Assembly (NCBI RefSeq): GCF_018991925.1
Contig: NW_024735416.1
Span: 1-64,000, forward strand
Length of the DNA: 64,000 nt
Reading direction: 5' to 3'
Source of the DNA: Homarus americanus
Taxonomy: Eukaryota; Arthropoda; Malacostraca; Decapoda; Nephropidae
Part shown: piece after piece, positions 53,060 to 64,000 of the stretch
Position numbering within the stretch: position 1 is the stretch's first letter
Layout of the letters: every line of letters begins with the position of its first letter
Made by a program: the position numbers and the translations under genes
Notes under the pieces: generated by a model
What the model was told of the DNA's origin: nothing
Seen by the model: the letters and a program-made list of their open reading frames with translations, nothing else
Database searches by the model: none

Positions 53060-53880
53060 TCAGCGAATTGCCTCCCACCACTCGCTCTCTCTCTTCTCCC
53101 CACTCTGCTTCCTTCCCTCCCACTCACCTCGTTTCTCTCTTCTCCCACTCACTGTTTCTCTTCCCTCCCCACTCACTGCTCTCTTCTCCTCCCCCCATCA
53201 CTCACTTCTTCCCTCCCCACTCTCTCTCTCTCTTCTTCCCTCTCCCACTCGCTGCCTGCCTCTTCCTCCCACCACTCTCTCTCTTTCCTCCCCACTGCTC
53301 TCTCTTCCTCTCACTTCTTCCCCTCCCCACTCACTCATCAGAAGTCGGTAGTGGCAAGAGGGTCGGGTCCCTGACTAGCTGACGGGCTGGGGGCTGGTGG
53401 CTGGGGGCTGACGGGCTGGGTGGCTGACGGGCTGGGGCTGGGCTGGGTGGCTAATGGTGGGGTAAGGAAGGAAACTGAGGTGGGTGGTTGGGTTGTCAGT
53501 GGGGGTGGCTGGGGGGTAGGTGCTGACGGGCTGGGTGGCAAATGGTGGGTAAGGAAGGAAACTGAGGTGGGTGGTTGGGTGGCTGGTCAGTAGGTGGCTG
53601 GTCAGGGGTAGGTGGCTGGTCAGGGGTAGGTGGGGCTGGGGCAGGTGGGCAGGGGTGGGTAGGTGGCAGGGCCGGTGGCTGGTCAGGGGCTGGTGGTGGG
53701 GGGTAGGTGGCTGGTCAGTAGGTGGCTGGTCAGGGGTAGGCTGGTCAGGGTAGGTGGCTGTCAGTAGGGGTAGGTGGCTGGTCAGGGGTAGGTGGCTGGT
53801 AGGTGGCTGGGGGTAGGTGGCTGGTCAGGGTAGGTGGCTGGTCAGGGGTAGGTGGCTGGTCAGGGGTGGAGGTGGTGGGC
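53060..53880. repeat. CT-rich tract followed by a G-rich GGTGGCTGGTCAGGGGTA minisatellite
   Basis: 53060-53340 is CT-rich (CCCACTCACT, TCTCTCTTC). From 53380 to 53880 units of about 15-20 bp such as GGTGGCTGGTCAGGGGTAG recur, with length variation. There is a sharp strand switch from pyrimidine to G-rich at about 53345. ORFs here are repeat-derived. Confidence 0.9.
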
Positions 53881-54059
53881 TGATGAATGAATGGATGGGC
53901 ATATAGGCGGGCGTAGGATGGGTGGGCGTGGGTGTGGGCGTATGGGGTGTCAATGAGGAAGGACTTGAGTAATTGTTTTAATGGAGTAGTTGGCATAGGA
54001 GCAGAGGGTGATGAGGACTCCCAGCCAGGGGCGGTCGACGGCCTCTACCTCCCCTGGGG

Positions 54060-54245
54060 GTAGTTTGTGTCATGAGGGACCAAAATGGAGGAGGTGGTGG
54101 TGAGGGGATGGTGGTGGTGAGGGGATGGTGAGGGGGTGGTGGTGGTGGGGTGGTGGTGAGGGGGTGGGTGAAGGTGTGGGTGCGTGGATGAAGTAGAATA
54201 CAGAGAGTGATGGATGTAACGCCTAGAATTGTCTTAATTAGCAGG

Positions 54246-54282
<37 letters not shown>
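54060..54282. repeat. GGTGGTGAGGGGATG repeats and (GT)n
   Basis: 54090-54180 carries GGTGGT/GAGGGG reiterations; 54249-54282 is a (GT)n array of about 17 units. A (CA)n array follows at 54640-54665. Confidence 0.85.
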
Positions 54283-54286
<4 letters not shown>

Positions 54287-54630
54287 TTAGCTTCCCAGGA
54301 ATATATAAACAACAACAAATAAACAGAACAAGAGAAACAAGACAAAACTAACGTTAACTTTTCTCTCTTAAGACTTATTACTAAAGTTTTTTCTCAACTT
54401 CCTGGTGCCTGACCTGTCGCTGCTACGCCAAGGGTGTCGTTCACAACCTTGAGGGGGGGGGGGATAGGTGTCACAGCCGCTCATTACCAACAGGTGTCGC
54501 GCCATGCACAAAAAATTTAATGGCTCACTACATAATTAAATCGCTTGGTCATCCTGAGGGTAAAAAAATAGGATGACTTGTGGTACATTAATACGCACAT
54601 GTGTAAGTATGCACGAAAACTCGAACATTC

Positions 54631-54668
<38 letters not shown>

Positions 54669-54724
54669 ATGAAAATAAATCCGCGTGCGTCTACCGCCTC
54701 CTTTCTCCGGTTTTTTAGGGATTA

Positions 54725-55060
54725 ACTTCAGGGGTTAGCAGACCAGTTCAGGGGCTAACAGACCAGTTCAGGGACCAGTTCTAACAGACCAGTTCCCAGG
54801 GGGCTAACAGACCAGTTCAGAGCTCAGGCTACTGTTCAGGGGGCTAACAGGAGGGGCCACAGTTCAGGGGGCTAACAGACCAGTTCAGGGGGCTAACAGG
54901 CCCGTTCAGGGGACTAACAGGCCCGTTCAGGGGACTAACAGGCCCGTTCAGGGGGCTAACAGACCTTTTCAGGGGCTAACAGACCAGTTTAGGGGGCTAA
55001 CAGACCAGTTCAGGGGCAAACAGACCAGTTCAGGGGCTAACAGACCACCCCTGAGACTAA
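54725..55060. repeat. ~20 bp minisatellite CAGGGGGCTAACAGACCAGTT
   Basis: About fifteen variable copies of GGGGCTAACAGACCAGTTCA, with variants GGCCCGTTCA and GGACTAACAG. Confidence 0.93.
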
Positions 55061-55239
55061 TGCGACGACAATTAAAGAAATGAAATAGAGGAGAAATCCC
55101 AATCAACAAAAGAATAACTAACAACAACAATACTACAAATAATAACTACAGGCCAACAGGTTCAGCTGCTATGGTCATCCAGGGACAGGTCCTTGAAAGC
55201 CCTCCAGATACTCGTGAGGGCAAAAGCAAATAACGAGAG

Positions 55240-55688
55240 AGAGAGGAATAATGAAGAAATCACAATGAAAGTATAATAAGGGAAAGCGACTCTCTTCTAC
55301 AGCACAGTTTATAAGCTTCTCCCTGGATCCTGGAGGAGAATTGTTACACCGGGAGAAACCTTGAGATTAACAACAAGGATAATCCCTCCCCTTCCCTCAG
55401 CCAGCCTGGGGGATTGGAGGAGTGATCGGAGAGGAGGGAAGGTTCTCCTGGTGGTCTAATCATTAAGAAGCTTCCGATCCTATCTGTGAAATGGTTTAAA
55501 TAAGATGAATAGCCGTGAGATGACGCTGTAAGGTGCTGGCCAATGCTCTTGTTTACACGGCACAGTTTGTTGAGTATAAGTAACATTCGACAATTATTTC
55601 CATTACCGATTTATATTAGATATTCTGATATATAAATTATGGGAGGGGGGGATTTATCTTTATATTGGTGGTGGTGGTGGTGTGTGTG

Positions 55689-55727
<39 letters not shown>

Positions 55728-55740
55728 GTTAAACAAGATC
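55240..55740. other. Spacer with a (GT)n array
   Basis: No gene seen. A GGT/GT array of about 60 bp occurs at 55668-55727. Confidence 0.6.
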
Positions 55741-55806
55741 CAGGTCCCCAAACAGGATGGGATCAATACCTCCCCTTGCGGCCCTCCTTCACTTTGGGAG
55801 CCTGGA

Positions 55807-56590
55807 GAACAGTAACGAGGCGATGGCGATAATGAAAGAATAAAGATAACGAGAGGCTTAGTAACGAGATGAATAACGAAAGACTACAGTAAGGGTATGA
55901 AAGTAATGAAATACTAGATAACGAGGGAATGATAACGAAAAAAGATAAATATCGAGTTGATGGAATAATTAAAAACTTTACTAACGAGACGAGACAGAAG
56001 TAACGAGGTGGTGATAACGAAACACAAGGTGACGAGGTAATAACGAAAAACTAAGAAATAATGAGTCAAAACAAAATAACGAAACTATAGAAAAATAACG
56101 AGAACGTTAATAAAAAACTGATGATGATGATGATGATATACTAACGAAATGGTGATAACGAGAGATTAAGACAACGAGGTGATAAAAAACAAGACCAATA
56201 ACGAGGAGACGATAATAACAGACAACAAAGACAATACTGAATACTGTGTACGCGCTTCGAGGGGCACGTGGAGACGGTAGTATGGGGGGGAGGGGAAGGG
56301 GGGAATGGGGTAGGGGAATGGGGTAGGGAATGGGTAGGGGGAGGAGGGAGAGGGGAATGGGAGGGAAAGGGAAGGAAATGGGGAGGGGAATGGGGAGGAA
56401 AAGGGGAAGGATATGGGGAGGGGAGATGGTTGGTGGTATACAATAATGAATTAATGATAGGCCTAATAACGAGAAGATTACGAAAGATTAAAGCAACATA
56501 ATGATGGTAATGAAGCGACGTAACCGAGGATAACGATGAGGTAGAATAAAGGAGGAGAAGGAGGAAGGACCGACAGTCATTAACGAAGGA
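55807..56590. repeat. Field of recurrent TAACGA motifs with a G-rich insert
   Basis: About twenty TAACGAG/TAACGAA words are spread irregularly through about 780 bp of purine-rich DNA, without a fixed period. A G-rich block (56280-56430, GGGAATGGGG-like units) interrupts it. No coding frame. Confidence 0.75.
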
Positions 56591-56698
56591 AGAGGGACCG
56601 GAAGTCATGTGAGGAGGAGGAGAAGGAGGAGGGCAAGTTATGACTCACTACATGGATTAAGGTGCTTGTGTTCCGCCCTTCCTGGTCTGCTGGTGGAG

Positions 56699-56707
<9 letters not shown>

Positions 56708-56750
<43 letters not shown>
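56708..56750. repeat. (GA)n microsatellite
   Basis: About 21 GA units; a (CT)n tract lies nearby at 56911-56934, and (GT)n at 57323-57348. Confidence 0.95.
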
Positions 56751-56753
<3 letters not shown>

Positions 56754-57877
56754 TTTAAAGAGGCTCTCAGGACCTGGGTAACCCCCCCCCCCTCAGTGAA
56801 CCTGCTCTGCCGCGAGTCAAAGGAACAAGAGACCCAAATAAAGAAGATGAAATGTTTACGTTGAAAAAATCTTCCTCTTTTGGTCTTGGTGAGGGAGCCA
56901 CCTTATGTGCTCTCTCTCTCTCTCTCTCTCTCTCATCCAGTCGTGGTGATTTCTGCTGACTCAGCCTATGTTTACATAATTACGCATTCGTACTTGCTTT
57001 AATTTTTCATAACTCAGCATGAAATCAAATAATAGCACAAATTTCAATAACTGTGGAATATAATAGATGATATTTCCCATTAATATATTAAGAGATTAAT
57101 TGATTATCATCCGTCCCGTAGTTGAATGAGCTCCATCGTCCAATTCTTTCAGACTCGAATGCTCTTCTTGTTATGATCGACATGAAAATGGCGGGAAATG
57201 AATGGCGTTTGAGTTTCATTCATAAAATCGAGGGTGCGGTCTTTCACTCCCGCCTTTCATAGGACCCCGCGTCGTTTTCTTGGTTAGGAGTTTGATCATC
57301 AGAACCCCTTAGATGGCACGTTTGTGTGTGTGTGTGTGTGTGTGTGTATTCGTTCTTTCACCCGGGGAGGCAAACTTGGAGGCGGCGGCAATACCAAAGT
57401 TTGACGAGATATAAACGTACTTAAAATGGAATTACCCAAGAAAAGTGACATCATCTTACTTCCTCGGTACTTTAAACCCTTTGTTAGTTACATTATATTA
57501 CTCAGGGACACGCACAGTACAGCTCTGACATAACACAGGTCTGACTCACTCAACACAAGGGCCCCGTCTTAGGCTACGATCTGAAGTCGAATGCAAAATT
57601 ACTACAACGCCAAACTTCCGTAAACCAGCCATTTTTTTTCTCCACAGTTTGCTCCAAGATTTCTTTCTACTCACTTGGTCACTCACTCACTGACTGACGG
57701 AGAATACATGGCTTCTTCTCTGTGTTTGGATATTATTGAACTTGGAGAGGTGTGAGTGACAGATATGAGGAACAGGAGCAGTCGGCTAGATATCAGTCAG
57801 TACCGTCTCACCCTCCAACTTTACGCGAGATACCCTGAGGCGTCTTGTTCACATCTGCTATATATAAGAGAGGGTAA

Positions 57878-58020
57878 TTGTGTCCTTCGTGCTGCGTCCT
57901 TCGTGCTGTGTCCTTCGTGCTGTGTCCTTCGTGCTGTGTCCTTCGTGCTGTGTCCTTCGTGCTGTGTCCTTCGTGCTGCGTCCTTCGTGCTGCGTCCTTC
58001 GTGCTGCGTCCTTCGTACTG
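57878..58020. repeat. 14 bp minisatellite GTGCTGTGTCCTTC
   Basis: About ten units of 14 bp alternating GCTGTGTCC and GCTGCGTCC; the ORFs on both strands are produced by it. Confidence 0.96.
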
Positions 58021-58578
58021 CTCTCTCGCTAATGCCGCTTCACACAGTTCACATATCACGTTTATTCAAAGTCACTAAGTCATTTTACAAGGCTTCAGAA
58101 CCTTAGTCATGCGAGGAATCATCACCGTAATAAAAGATACGATACAAAGCTTCCCGATTCACACACACACACACACAGAAAGACAGTGTTTTAAGTACAT
58201 TTCTGTGCCTCAAGGAGTAAAATCCTGAAGCGCGTAAACTAAATCAATTCATATATATATATATATATAACAACTATTAGAAATTATAGTAGATTATAAC
58301 CATGTTCGTAGGATGAATATTCCTTGTAAGTGAAATTGTAAAACTTTACGTAATTACCTGACTTAGGGTAAAAAACGGAATTGGAATCCAAATATGGCAC
58401 CGAGACCCAACCTTAACTACGTAACCTCAGCAACAGACATAAATAAGGCACAAATTATGTTCCTAAATATTTTGTATCCTGATTTATCCCGTATCCTTAC
58501 TAAATCCTCAGCTAGGAGATATAATTAACCGTAAGTACCAATACATTAATACACTAATTCAACTCGATCAGTAAACAG

Positions 58579-59174
58579 TGTTACGAACCCCTCCACCCAG
58601 CACTACGAACCACGCCATCTATTGTCTTGATCTATCCACCCAGCACCACGAGCAACGCCATCTAGGGACGAGATACGAGTATGACTCGTCTTAGTTAACA
58701 CTCCGGGGTTTCCCTTCTCCATATCCTGGTTGTTGCGTCACTTCCTCCAAGTCTTCTTTGTGAGCTCCAATTCGAGGAGAGAGCACTTGGCTCTGGGAAG
58801 TGACCACAGGATCATCAATCCTCTAAACCTACGGACAGTGACTACCTACCGTCTTCTACAATACTCAGCCTTACTCGTCAGCCATCTCAGCTCCTCACTT
58901 AAGTACTTGTATTGCCTCCCCCACGTCCACTTGCTTCAAGATTGTTTTATGTTTTATTAATATGTATATACTGTTAATGTTTAGGTTAAGTTTGGTTAAG
59001 GGTAATTTATAAGCTGAATATTTTGTTTAGGGATTTATGGTACTTTATTATACACAACAAAAACTCGCATCCTTTGTCTACCCTTTTATAGTCCGATTGT
59101 CTGTTTTTTGTTGTTGTTACCTGTTGGGATCTGGGTAGACGTATAACTATATTCTAAATCCCCAACTCGTAACA
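58579..59174. mobile_element. Candidate solo LTR
   Basis: 596 bp beginning TGTTACGAACCCC and ending CAACTCGTAACA, with inverted ends TGTTACGA/TCGTAACA and TG...CA termini. It is flanked by a 4 bp direct repeat ACAG (58575-58578 and 59175-59178). No internal retroelement coding region lies next to it. Confidence 0.7.
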
Positions 59175-59853
59175 ACAGCTTTCGGTAAACACTCATCTCT
59201 GCATCTGTACACAAAAGCAGAAATAAAACCCGGTTTTTATCTAAGGTTCATATAAATTACAAGTTGTGTTTTTTCCCCGCTTGAGAATAACAAAACCTAG
59301 ATTCTCGTTTTCTCTTGGGGTTTTTCCCTCGAGTGTGGGAACCCTGTGCGTAGCGACATCCAGACCACAAACCACTTATTTCCTTTAACCTGTCCATTGA
59401 CGACTTTCATCTCTATCCACTTACGTTCTGCCATTTCTCCTTACCATTCATCATCCAGACTTTCACTAAGAGGAGAGGGGGGGGGGATCATTCTCCTTCA
59501 CCTAGTGGGGGCAATTTGTCCTCAACAGGTAGGTCCTCTGCCCCCCCCCAGATTTCCTGAAGGGACCCCTCTGTGTGTGTGTGTGCGTGTGCGTGCGTTC
59601 ACTATAAATAAACAAATCTCGATATTCTGAATGATTGGTCTCCTAGCCATGAAACCTGATATTTAGGGTGCGTTTAGCGAGATGTACATACAATAGTGTA
59701 GCTTCAAGTTCTTAACGCAGGCGCTGGCTAACAAAAAAAGCGTATCGACCAAGGTCCGGTTTTCAATTTATTTTTATTTTTTTGCCTGACCACTGGGTGC
59801 ATGTAGCTCGTGTGCCCGGCTACCGACCATGACAGCGGACACCAACCAATTAT

Positions 59854-59888
59854 ACCTAACCTAACCTAACCCAACCCAACCTAACTTA
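59854..59888. repeat. Short CCTAA run
   Basis: Three to four CCTAA units followed by CCCAACCCAACCTAAC, a degenerate form of the arthropod telomere pentamer. Confidence 0.7.
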
Positions 59889-60389
59889 GCCAGTCTCTAG
59901 AGTTCGATTCAGTCCTCCCCTTACTTACTGTTGGCAGGTATACTGAGCGTTCACAGAGCCTTGAGTATAACCAGAAAATATGCGTTAGTATATTAGTTTT
60001 AATTATGGAATATTTTGGGTATTTAATGAGGAAGGTAATAAAGGAACAGGTAAATACAGGTGAAGAAGGCGTGGGAATGAAAGATTGGAGACATTCTTTA
60101 AACATTGCAAGTACATCCTTCTCCCGCCCCCCAATAAGCATAAGTAGAAGGTAGTTAAAAAACGCCAAAAAAAAAGAAATAAAATAAAAATACAGTTTCC
60201 GACCCCATAGAATTCATTGTGTATGTAGATTGGTTTGTTAGTAAGCAGGTGCCGCCATCACGCTCAGGTGCAAGCCCCAGCACACCTACAATGATGGATA
60301 ACTCTCTACTGAAGCAACTATTAACTGTGCCACGGCCGACCTGCACGCCTGCATCATGGGTACTGCGGTGGGCGAGATGGTGTTCTGGT

Positions 60390-60545
60390 GTGGTAGTGAG
60401 GGTGTAGTGTGGTGGTGTGTGGTATGGTAGTGAAGTGTGGTATGGTGGTAGTGGTGTGGTATGGTAGTGGGGGTGAAGTGTGGTATGGTGGTAGTAGTGT
60501 GGTATGGTGTAGTAGTGTGGTATGGTGTAGTAGTGTCATAGTACA
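60390..60545. repeat. GTGTGGTATGGTAGTG degenerate repeats
   Basis: Irregular repeats of GTGTGGTATGGT with GTAGTA/GTGGTG linkers. From 60550 to 61860, apart from a GACAGACAGACA tract near 60680, nothing is recognised. Confidence 0.8.
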
Positions 60546-61869
60546 AAGTGTCTTATTTCATCATTCCTCTCTGTCTATACTTTCTTGGACGGAGCGAATG
60601 GAGGATGGACAGAGGAACAAACAGACGCGGACAATGAAGAGGACAGATTAAAGGAGGGAAGAGACAGAGACAGGCAGACAGAGACAGACAGACAGGCCAG
60701 CGCTACACATACCCTACACTTTCCAGCTTTACCTAATTACTAACCAGCATATTAAAAAAAAACCACTCCATCGATAATTCTAATTTATTTAACTTACAAT
60801 TTCACTTCCTGGACAATGAGAGGCGTAGTTGAGGTAAGAGGGGACAACACACGGTCTTCCTGGGATAAACACAACAGAGTAAACAAGACTACTTTCCTCC
60901 ATCCTGTATTAAGTAAGATAAATTGAAGGTGTGTTCCATCAATTAGGGCCGGACACCTGGGCTAAAAAAGAAAAAACACCTACAATTAACCTCCCTAATA
61001 ACATCTCCCCAAAGGAAAGTCTGTCCTTATTCACATGTTATTTAATCTATTATCACTAAGTTGGATGGGTTAGTTTGTGTTAGGTTATGATAGGTGGGTG
61101 AGTCAGTGATAGACTAGTGGTACAACAGGATACAAGAATATACTGCACCAATATGTCTCCTGAAACACCTCTCTCATCTTACACCTACAAGCCCTGCAAT
61201 ATGTCTTGGTACACTACGACACCGTGTACAGTCGTAGTGTGAACTCGAGCGTAGCGCAGGTAATCTAAATCAAGAAGGTTTAGTGTAGCCTGAGGCCTTT
61301 CCCACCACAGAGAGACGGCTTGTATCACACACCCAGCTGAAATATGGTGTAATTGCCACCGCTGTATCCTTGTAATGTGTTATGAAGTTACTGATTGCAC
61401 TTAGAAAGAAAAATCTTGAGGCGAGAGGACAATTATTGAGTCCTATAATACAAGACGGTGCGGATATTATACAAAGTTACACTATTATGTTTACGTGCGC
61501 ATTAACGTGTCATCTCTAGAGAACACAGATTGCGTATTTGTTATCTGTGTAGGTTAGTGCAGTCTAGTTCATGATCTTATAAAACGAAATAAAACGTGAG
61601 AAAAACAGTGTTGAGGGTTGTGGTCCCAGTAGAGCAGTAGGGCAGGAGAGCAGCAGTTCAGTCCACCCTGTACACAATGCCATGGCGGACGACACGAATA
61701 CCGTATCTTAACTACACATACACAACCTCGACCGTAACTCATTCTCTAGTTACTCCTGAAGCTCGTAACGACAGCCTGACCTCTACTAACACTAGTCAGA
61801 ATATAGTTAACAGATAGTGTTGATGAGCGAGGCTGGTGTTGAGTGTTACGGAGAGAGGGGCAGGTAGTA

Positions 61870-62475
61870 GGTCCGGAGTGAGGGGCCCGTCAGGGAGGTA
61901 GGAGGAGGAGGAGTGAGGGGCCCGTCAGGGAGGTCGGAGGAGGAGGAGTGAGGGGCCCGTCAGGGAGGTCGGAGGAGGAGTGAGGGGCCCAGGGAGGTCA
62001 GGGAGGTAGGGAGGCCCAGCAGGGAGGTAGGGGAGGAGGTGAGGCCCAGCAGGGAGATGAAATGAGGAGGAGTGAGAGGCCCAGCAGGGAGGTAGGAGGA
62101 GGAGGAGATGGCCCAGCAGGGAGTAGGAGGAGGAGTGAGGGGCCCAGCAGGGAGGTAGGAGGAGGAGGCCCAGCAGGGGAGGTAGGAGGAGGAGAGCCCA
62201 GCAGGAGGTAGGAGGACGACGAATGAGGCCCAGTAGGGAGGTAAAGAGGAGGGCTAGTGAGGGCAGGGAGGTAGGAGGAGGAGGGCCCAGCAGGAGATGA
62301 GATGAGGAGGAGGAGGTGAGGCCCAGCAGGGAGGTAGGAGGAGGAGAGGCCCAGCAGGGGAGGCAGGAGGAGTGGGGCCCAGCAGGGAGGTAGGAGGAGG
62401 AGGGCCCAGCAGGAGGTAGGAGGAGGAGGAGTAGGAGAAGGAGGAGGGAGAGAGGGAAGGAGAGGAGGGGGGGGC
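61870..62475. repeat. ~28 bp G-rich minisatellite
   Basis: About twenty variable copies of a unit containing GGCCCAGCAGGGAGGTAGGA and GGAGGAG. The first three to four copies (61880-61990) carry GGCCCGTCAGGGAGGT instead. Units differ in length by whole GGA triplets. Confidence 0.95.
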
Positions 62476-62689
62476 TATGTGTACTGAAGTGGGCATCAGT
62501 GGACGTCCAGGGAAAGGTTGGCCGAGGTTATTGAACGCTACCTGTCAACAACACCTGGTGAAAGCTACAGGTACACGTGAATCATGGCTCATAAAATGGA
62601 ACTTTTCTACTAATTATAGACCGAAAGTCGTGTAAGTACTAATACCTACGTAAAGAGATGGCTTATGGGTCTTTACACGCGTTCTTGTC

Positions 62690-62735
62690 TTGTGGTGTGT
62701 GTGTGTGTGCGTGTGTGCGTGTGTGCGTGTGCGTG
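62690..62735. repeat. (GT)n microsatellite with GC interruptions
   Basis: GTGTGTGTGTGTGCGTGTGT-type array. Confidence 0.9.
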
Positions 62736-62739
62736 TTCA

Positions 62740-64000
62740 TGTCTAGTTTTAGTGCATCAAATCTGTATTTTAGATAATATAGAATTCTTAAAGGTTTCTC
62801 AAATTCTTTCACTAAAGCGTATTTTTTATTATTCCCTCTTGGTGTACAATTTTGTTCTTCAGTGTTCCCTACTAAGAAGAGGGGGTATATTCTTCTCCCC
62901 ATACTGTGTGGTTTCAGCTCGTATTGCGTTCATATTTAACTATAAATCTAACCTTCCAGTAAATGTAGACTCATTTCACTGTGTGTTAAAGGAGTTGCTG
63001 CTGATGTGAACAAATATATTAAAATTTGTCGGTACCTTCTTGACCGTCCAACTCCCACAGGAATAACGTAATGTAATCATTGTCTGAAAACACACACCAG
63101 GTGGTCCAGTACACACACACGCGCTCATATTACGGAACATAACGCCAGCACGAGCAGTCACAAACGCCAACACGAGCAGTCACTTACACCAGGCATTCCC
63201 TTACAATGTGATACGTTTATAGATACTTAAGGACGAGCTAACGTGACCACATACAACAGTTCTTTACACACCAAGAATCACACCATCACTCGCTCCACTA
63301 AAGGAGAAATTACCCAATAAAACTCAAGATAAAACTGTAGTTGAGAGATGCCAGTTAACGGATTAACTTCCTACATAACACGACTAATCCTCAATATAAT
63401 CCTTAGTATAATCCATTAAGAGATTATTCTGATTTTACTTATAAAGGACAGGTATACTTCCTTCACGTGCCCAGGCGAATGAAGACAGACCATTACCGAG
63501 CTATAGACCTGATTTTAACACGCACGAACCGCTGAGCTGCTGCTAAACACTGTGGTCTGTTCCTGCTTGAAATGATCTGTGTTGAGTCCAGTTCTCACTT
63601 CAAAAGACTAAGTAAATTCAAAGTAACGAGAAGATCAAGTCGTTTCCTTAATTGAATCCTACTACGAGAGGCATTTTGGGGTATTTTTGGTATAGACTTT
63701 GTTGTTCTAAGTTAACGAGTTCCTAAAAGTTGTTGTCCTCTGTAACTACTAAGATTTAATAACCGGTGGTGGAGGACTTTACACCCCTGAGAGATATTGT
63801 ACTGGAGTCAAGGTGATGTACCAGAAGAGATGATGACCTCACAACATAGACTTCACTTCCAGGTAAGACAAAAACATCGTAAAAACTAAATCAAAATAAT
63901 CCTCCATAAACAGCAAGACAGTAACATAGGAATGAATAGTTATGTAACATATTGTCTTAAGAGTCTTTAGAGGCTCGCACTCGTAACCTTCCTCTCTTAA
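62740..64000. other. Right end of window, nothing recognised
   Basis: No array, mobile element or convincing ORF. A good-looking splice donor (TTCCAG|GTAAGA at 63862) follows an ATG at 63830, but nothing else supports an exon. Confidence 0.5.

Noticed and set aside
53571..53996. Gly/Trp-rich and Pro/Thr-rich ORFs
   Set aside because: Direct translation of the G-rich minisatellite in either strand.
56141..56608. 155-codon minus ORF rich in Ser, Pro and His
   Set aside because: Low-complexity frame through the G-rich block and TAACGA field; no homology recognised.
63827..63861. Possible 5' coding mini-exon ending at CAG|GTAAGA
   Set aside because: Only a donor site and an ATG; no downstream exon in the window to support it.

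Overview
The window looks like nuclear DNA of an arthropod, most likely a decapod crustacean. Genes are split into small exons with GT/AG introns of 0.2-3.4 kb. Long (TA)n, (GT)n and (AAT)n microsatellites, many minisatellites, Tc1/mariner-like TIR elements, Penelope-like and CR1/Jockey-like retroelements and short CCTAA (arthropod telomere-type) runs are interspersed. The decapod assignment is inference from this mix; no species can be named. No CRISPR, operon or bacterial feature is present, and I recognised no rRNA or tRNA gene.

Layout. 1-4793 (minus): near-complete Ty3/Gypsy retrotransposon, cut by the window edge, lying antisense in an intron of the next gene. 5042-11840 (plus): last four exons of aspartyl/asparaginyl beta-hydroxylase (ASPH), including the whole catalytic domain and the stop codon; earlier exons are off the left edge. 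11.8-18.6 kb: intergenic, with nested TIR elements, a LINE relic and a foldback MITE. 18640-30231 (minus): seven-exon gene 'A' for a secreted-signal, LRR-like, single-pass membrane protein. 38194-44122 (plus): gene 'B', its paralogue. A and B are head-to-head, about 8 kb apart, with the same seven-exon structure; exons 2, 3, 4 and 6 are identical in length (229, 134, 171 and 189 bp). A noncoding block about 0.55 kb upstream of each start codon is also shared in mirrored orientation, so the inverted duplication carried its upstream region.

The 8 kb between A and B holds a (TA)n array fused to a 5'-truncated Penelope-like element (RT palm plus GIY-YIG nuclease), a broken CR1/Jockey-like LINE and a MITE. 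Intron 3 of gene B holds a Penelope-type terminal fragment with a hammerhead-ribozyme-like core between two (TA)n arrays.

44.1-64 kb: no convincing gene. It is dominated by microsatellites, at least seven minisatellite families, G-rich or C-rich skewed tracts, a field of recurrent TAACGA motifs, a solo LTR and two short CCTAA runs.

The best candidate for something undescribed is the A/B pair. The proteins have an LRRNT-like cysteine cluster, irregular LRR-like segments, N-glycosylation sites, one TM helix and a short tail that in A ends near an NPxY motif. I could not assign them to a named family. Gene A may be compromised: its exon 5 is one base shorter than that of B.
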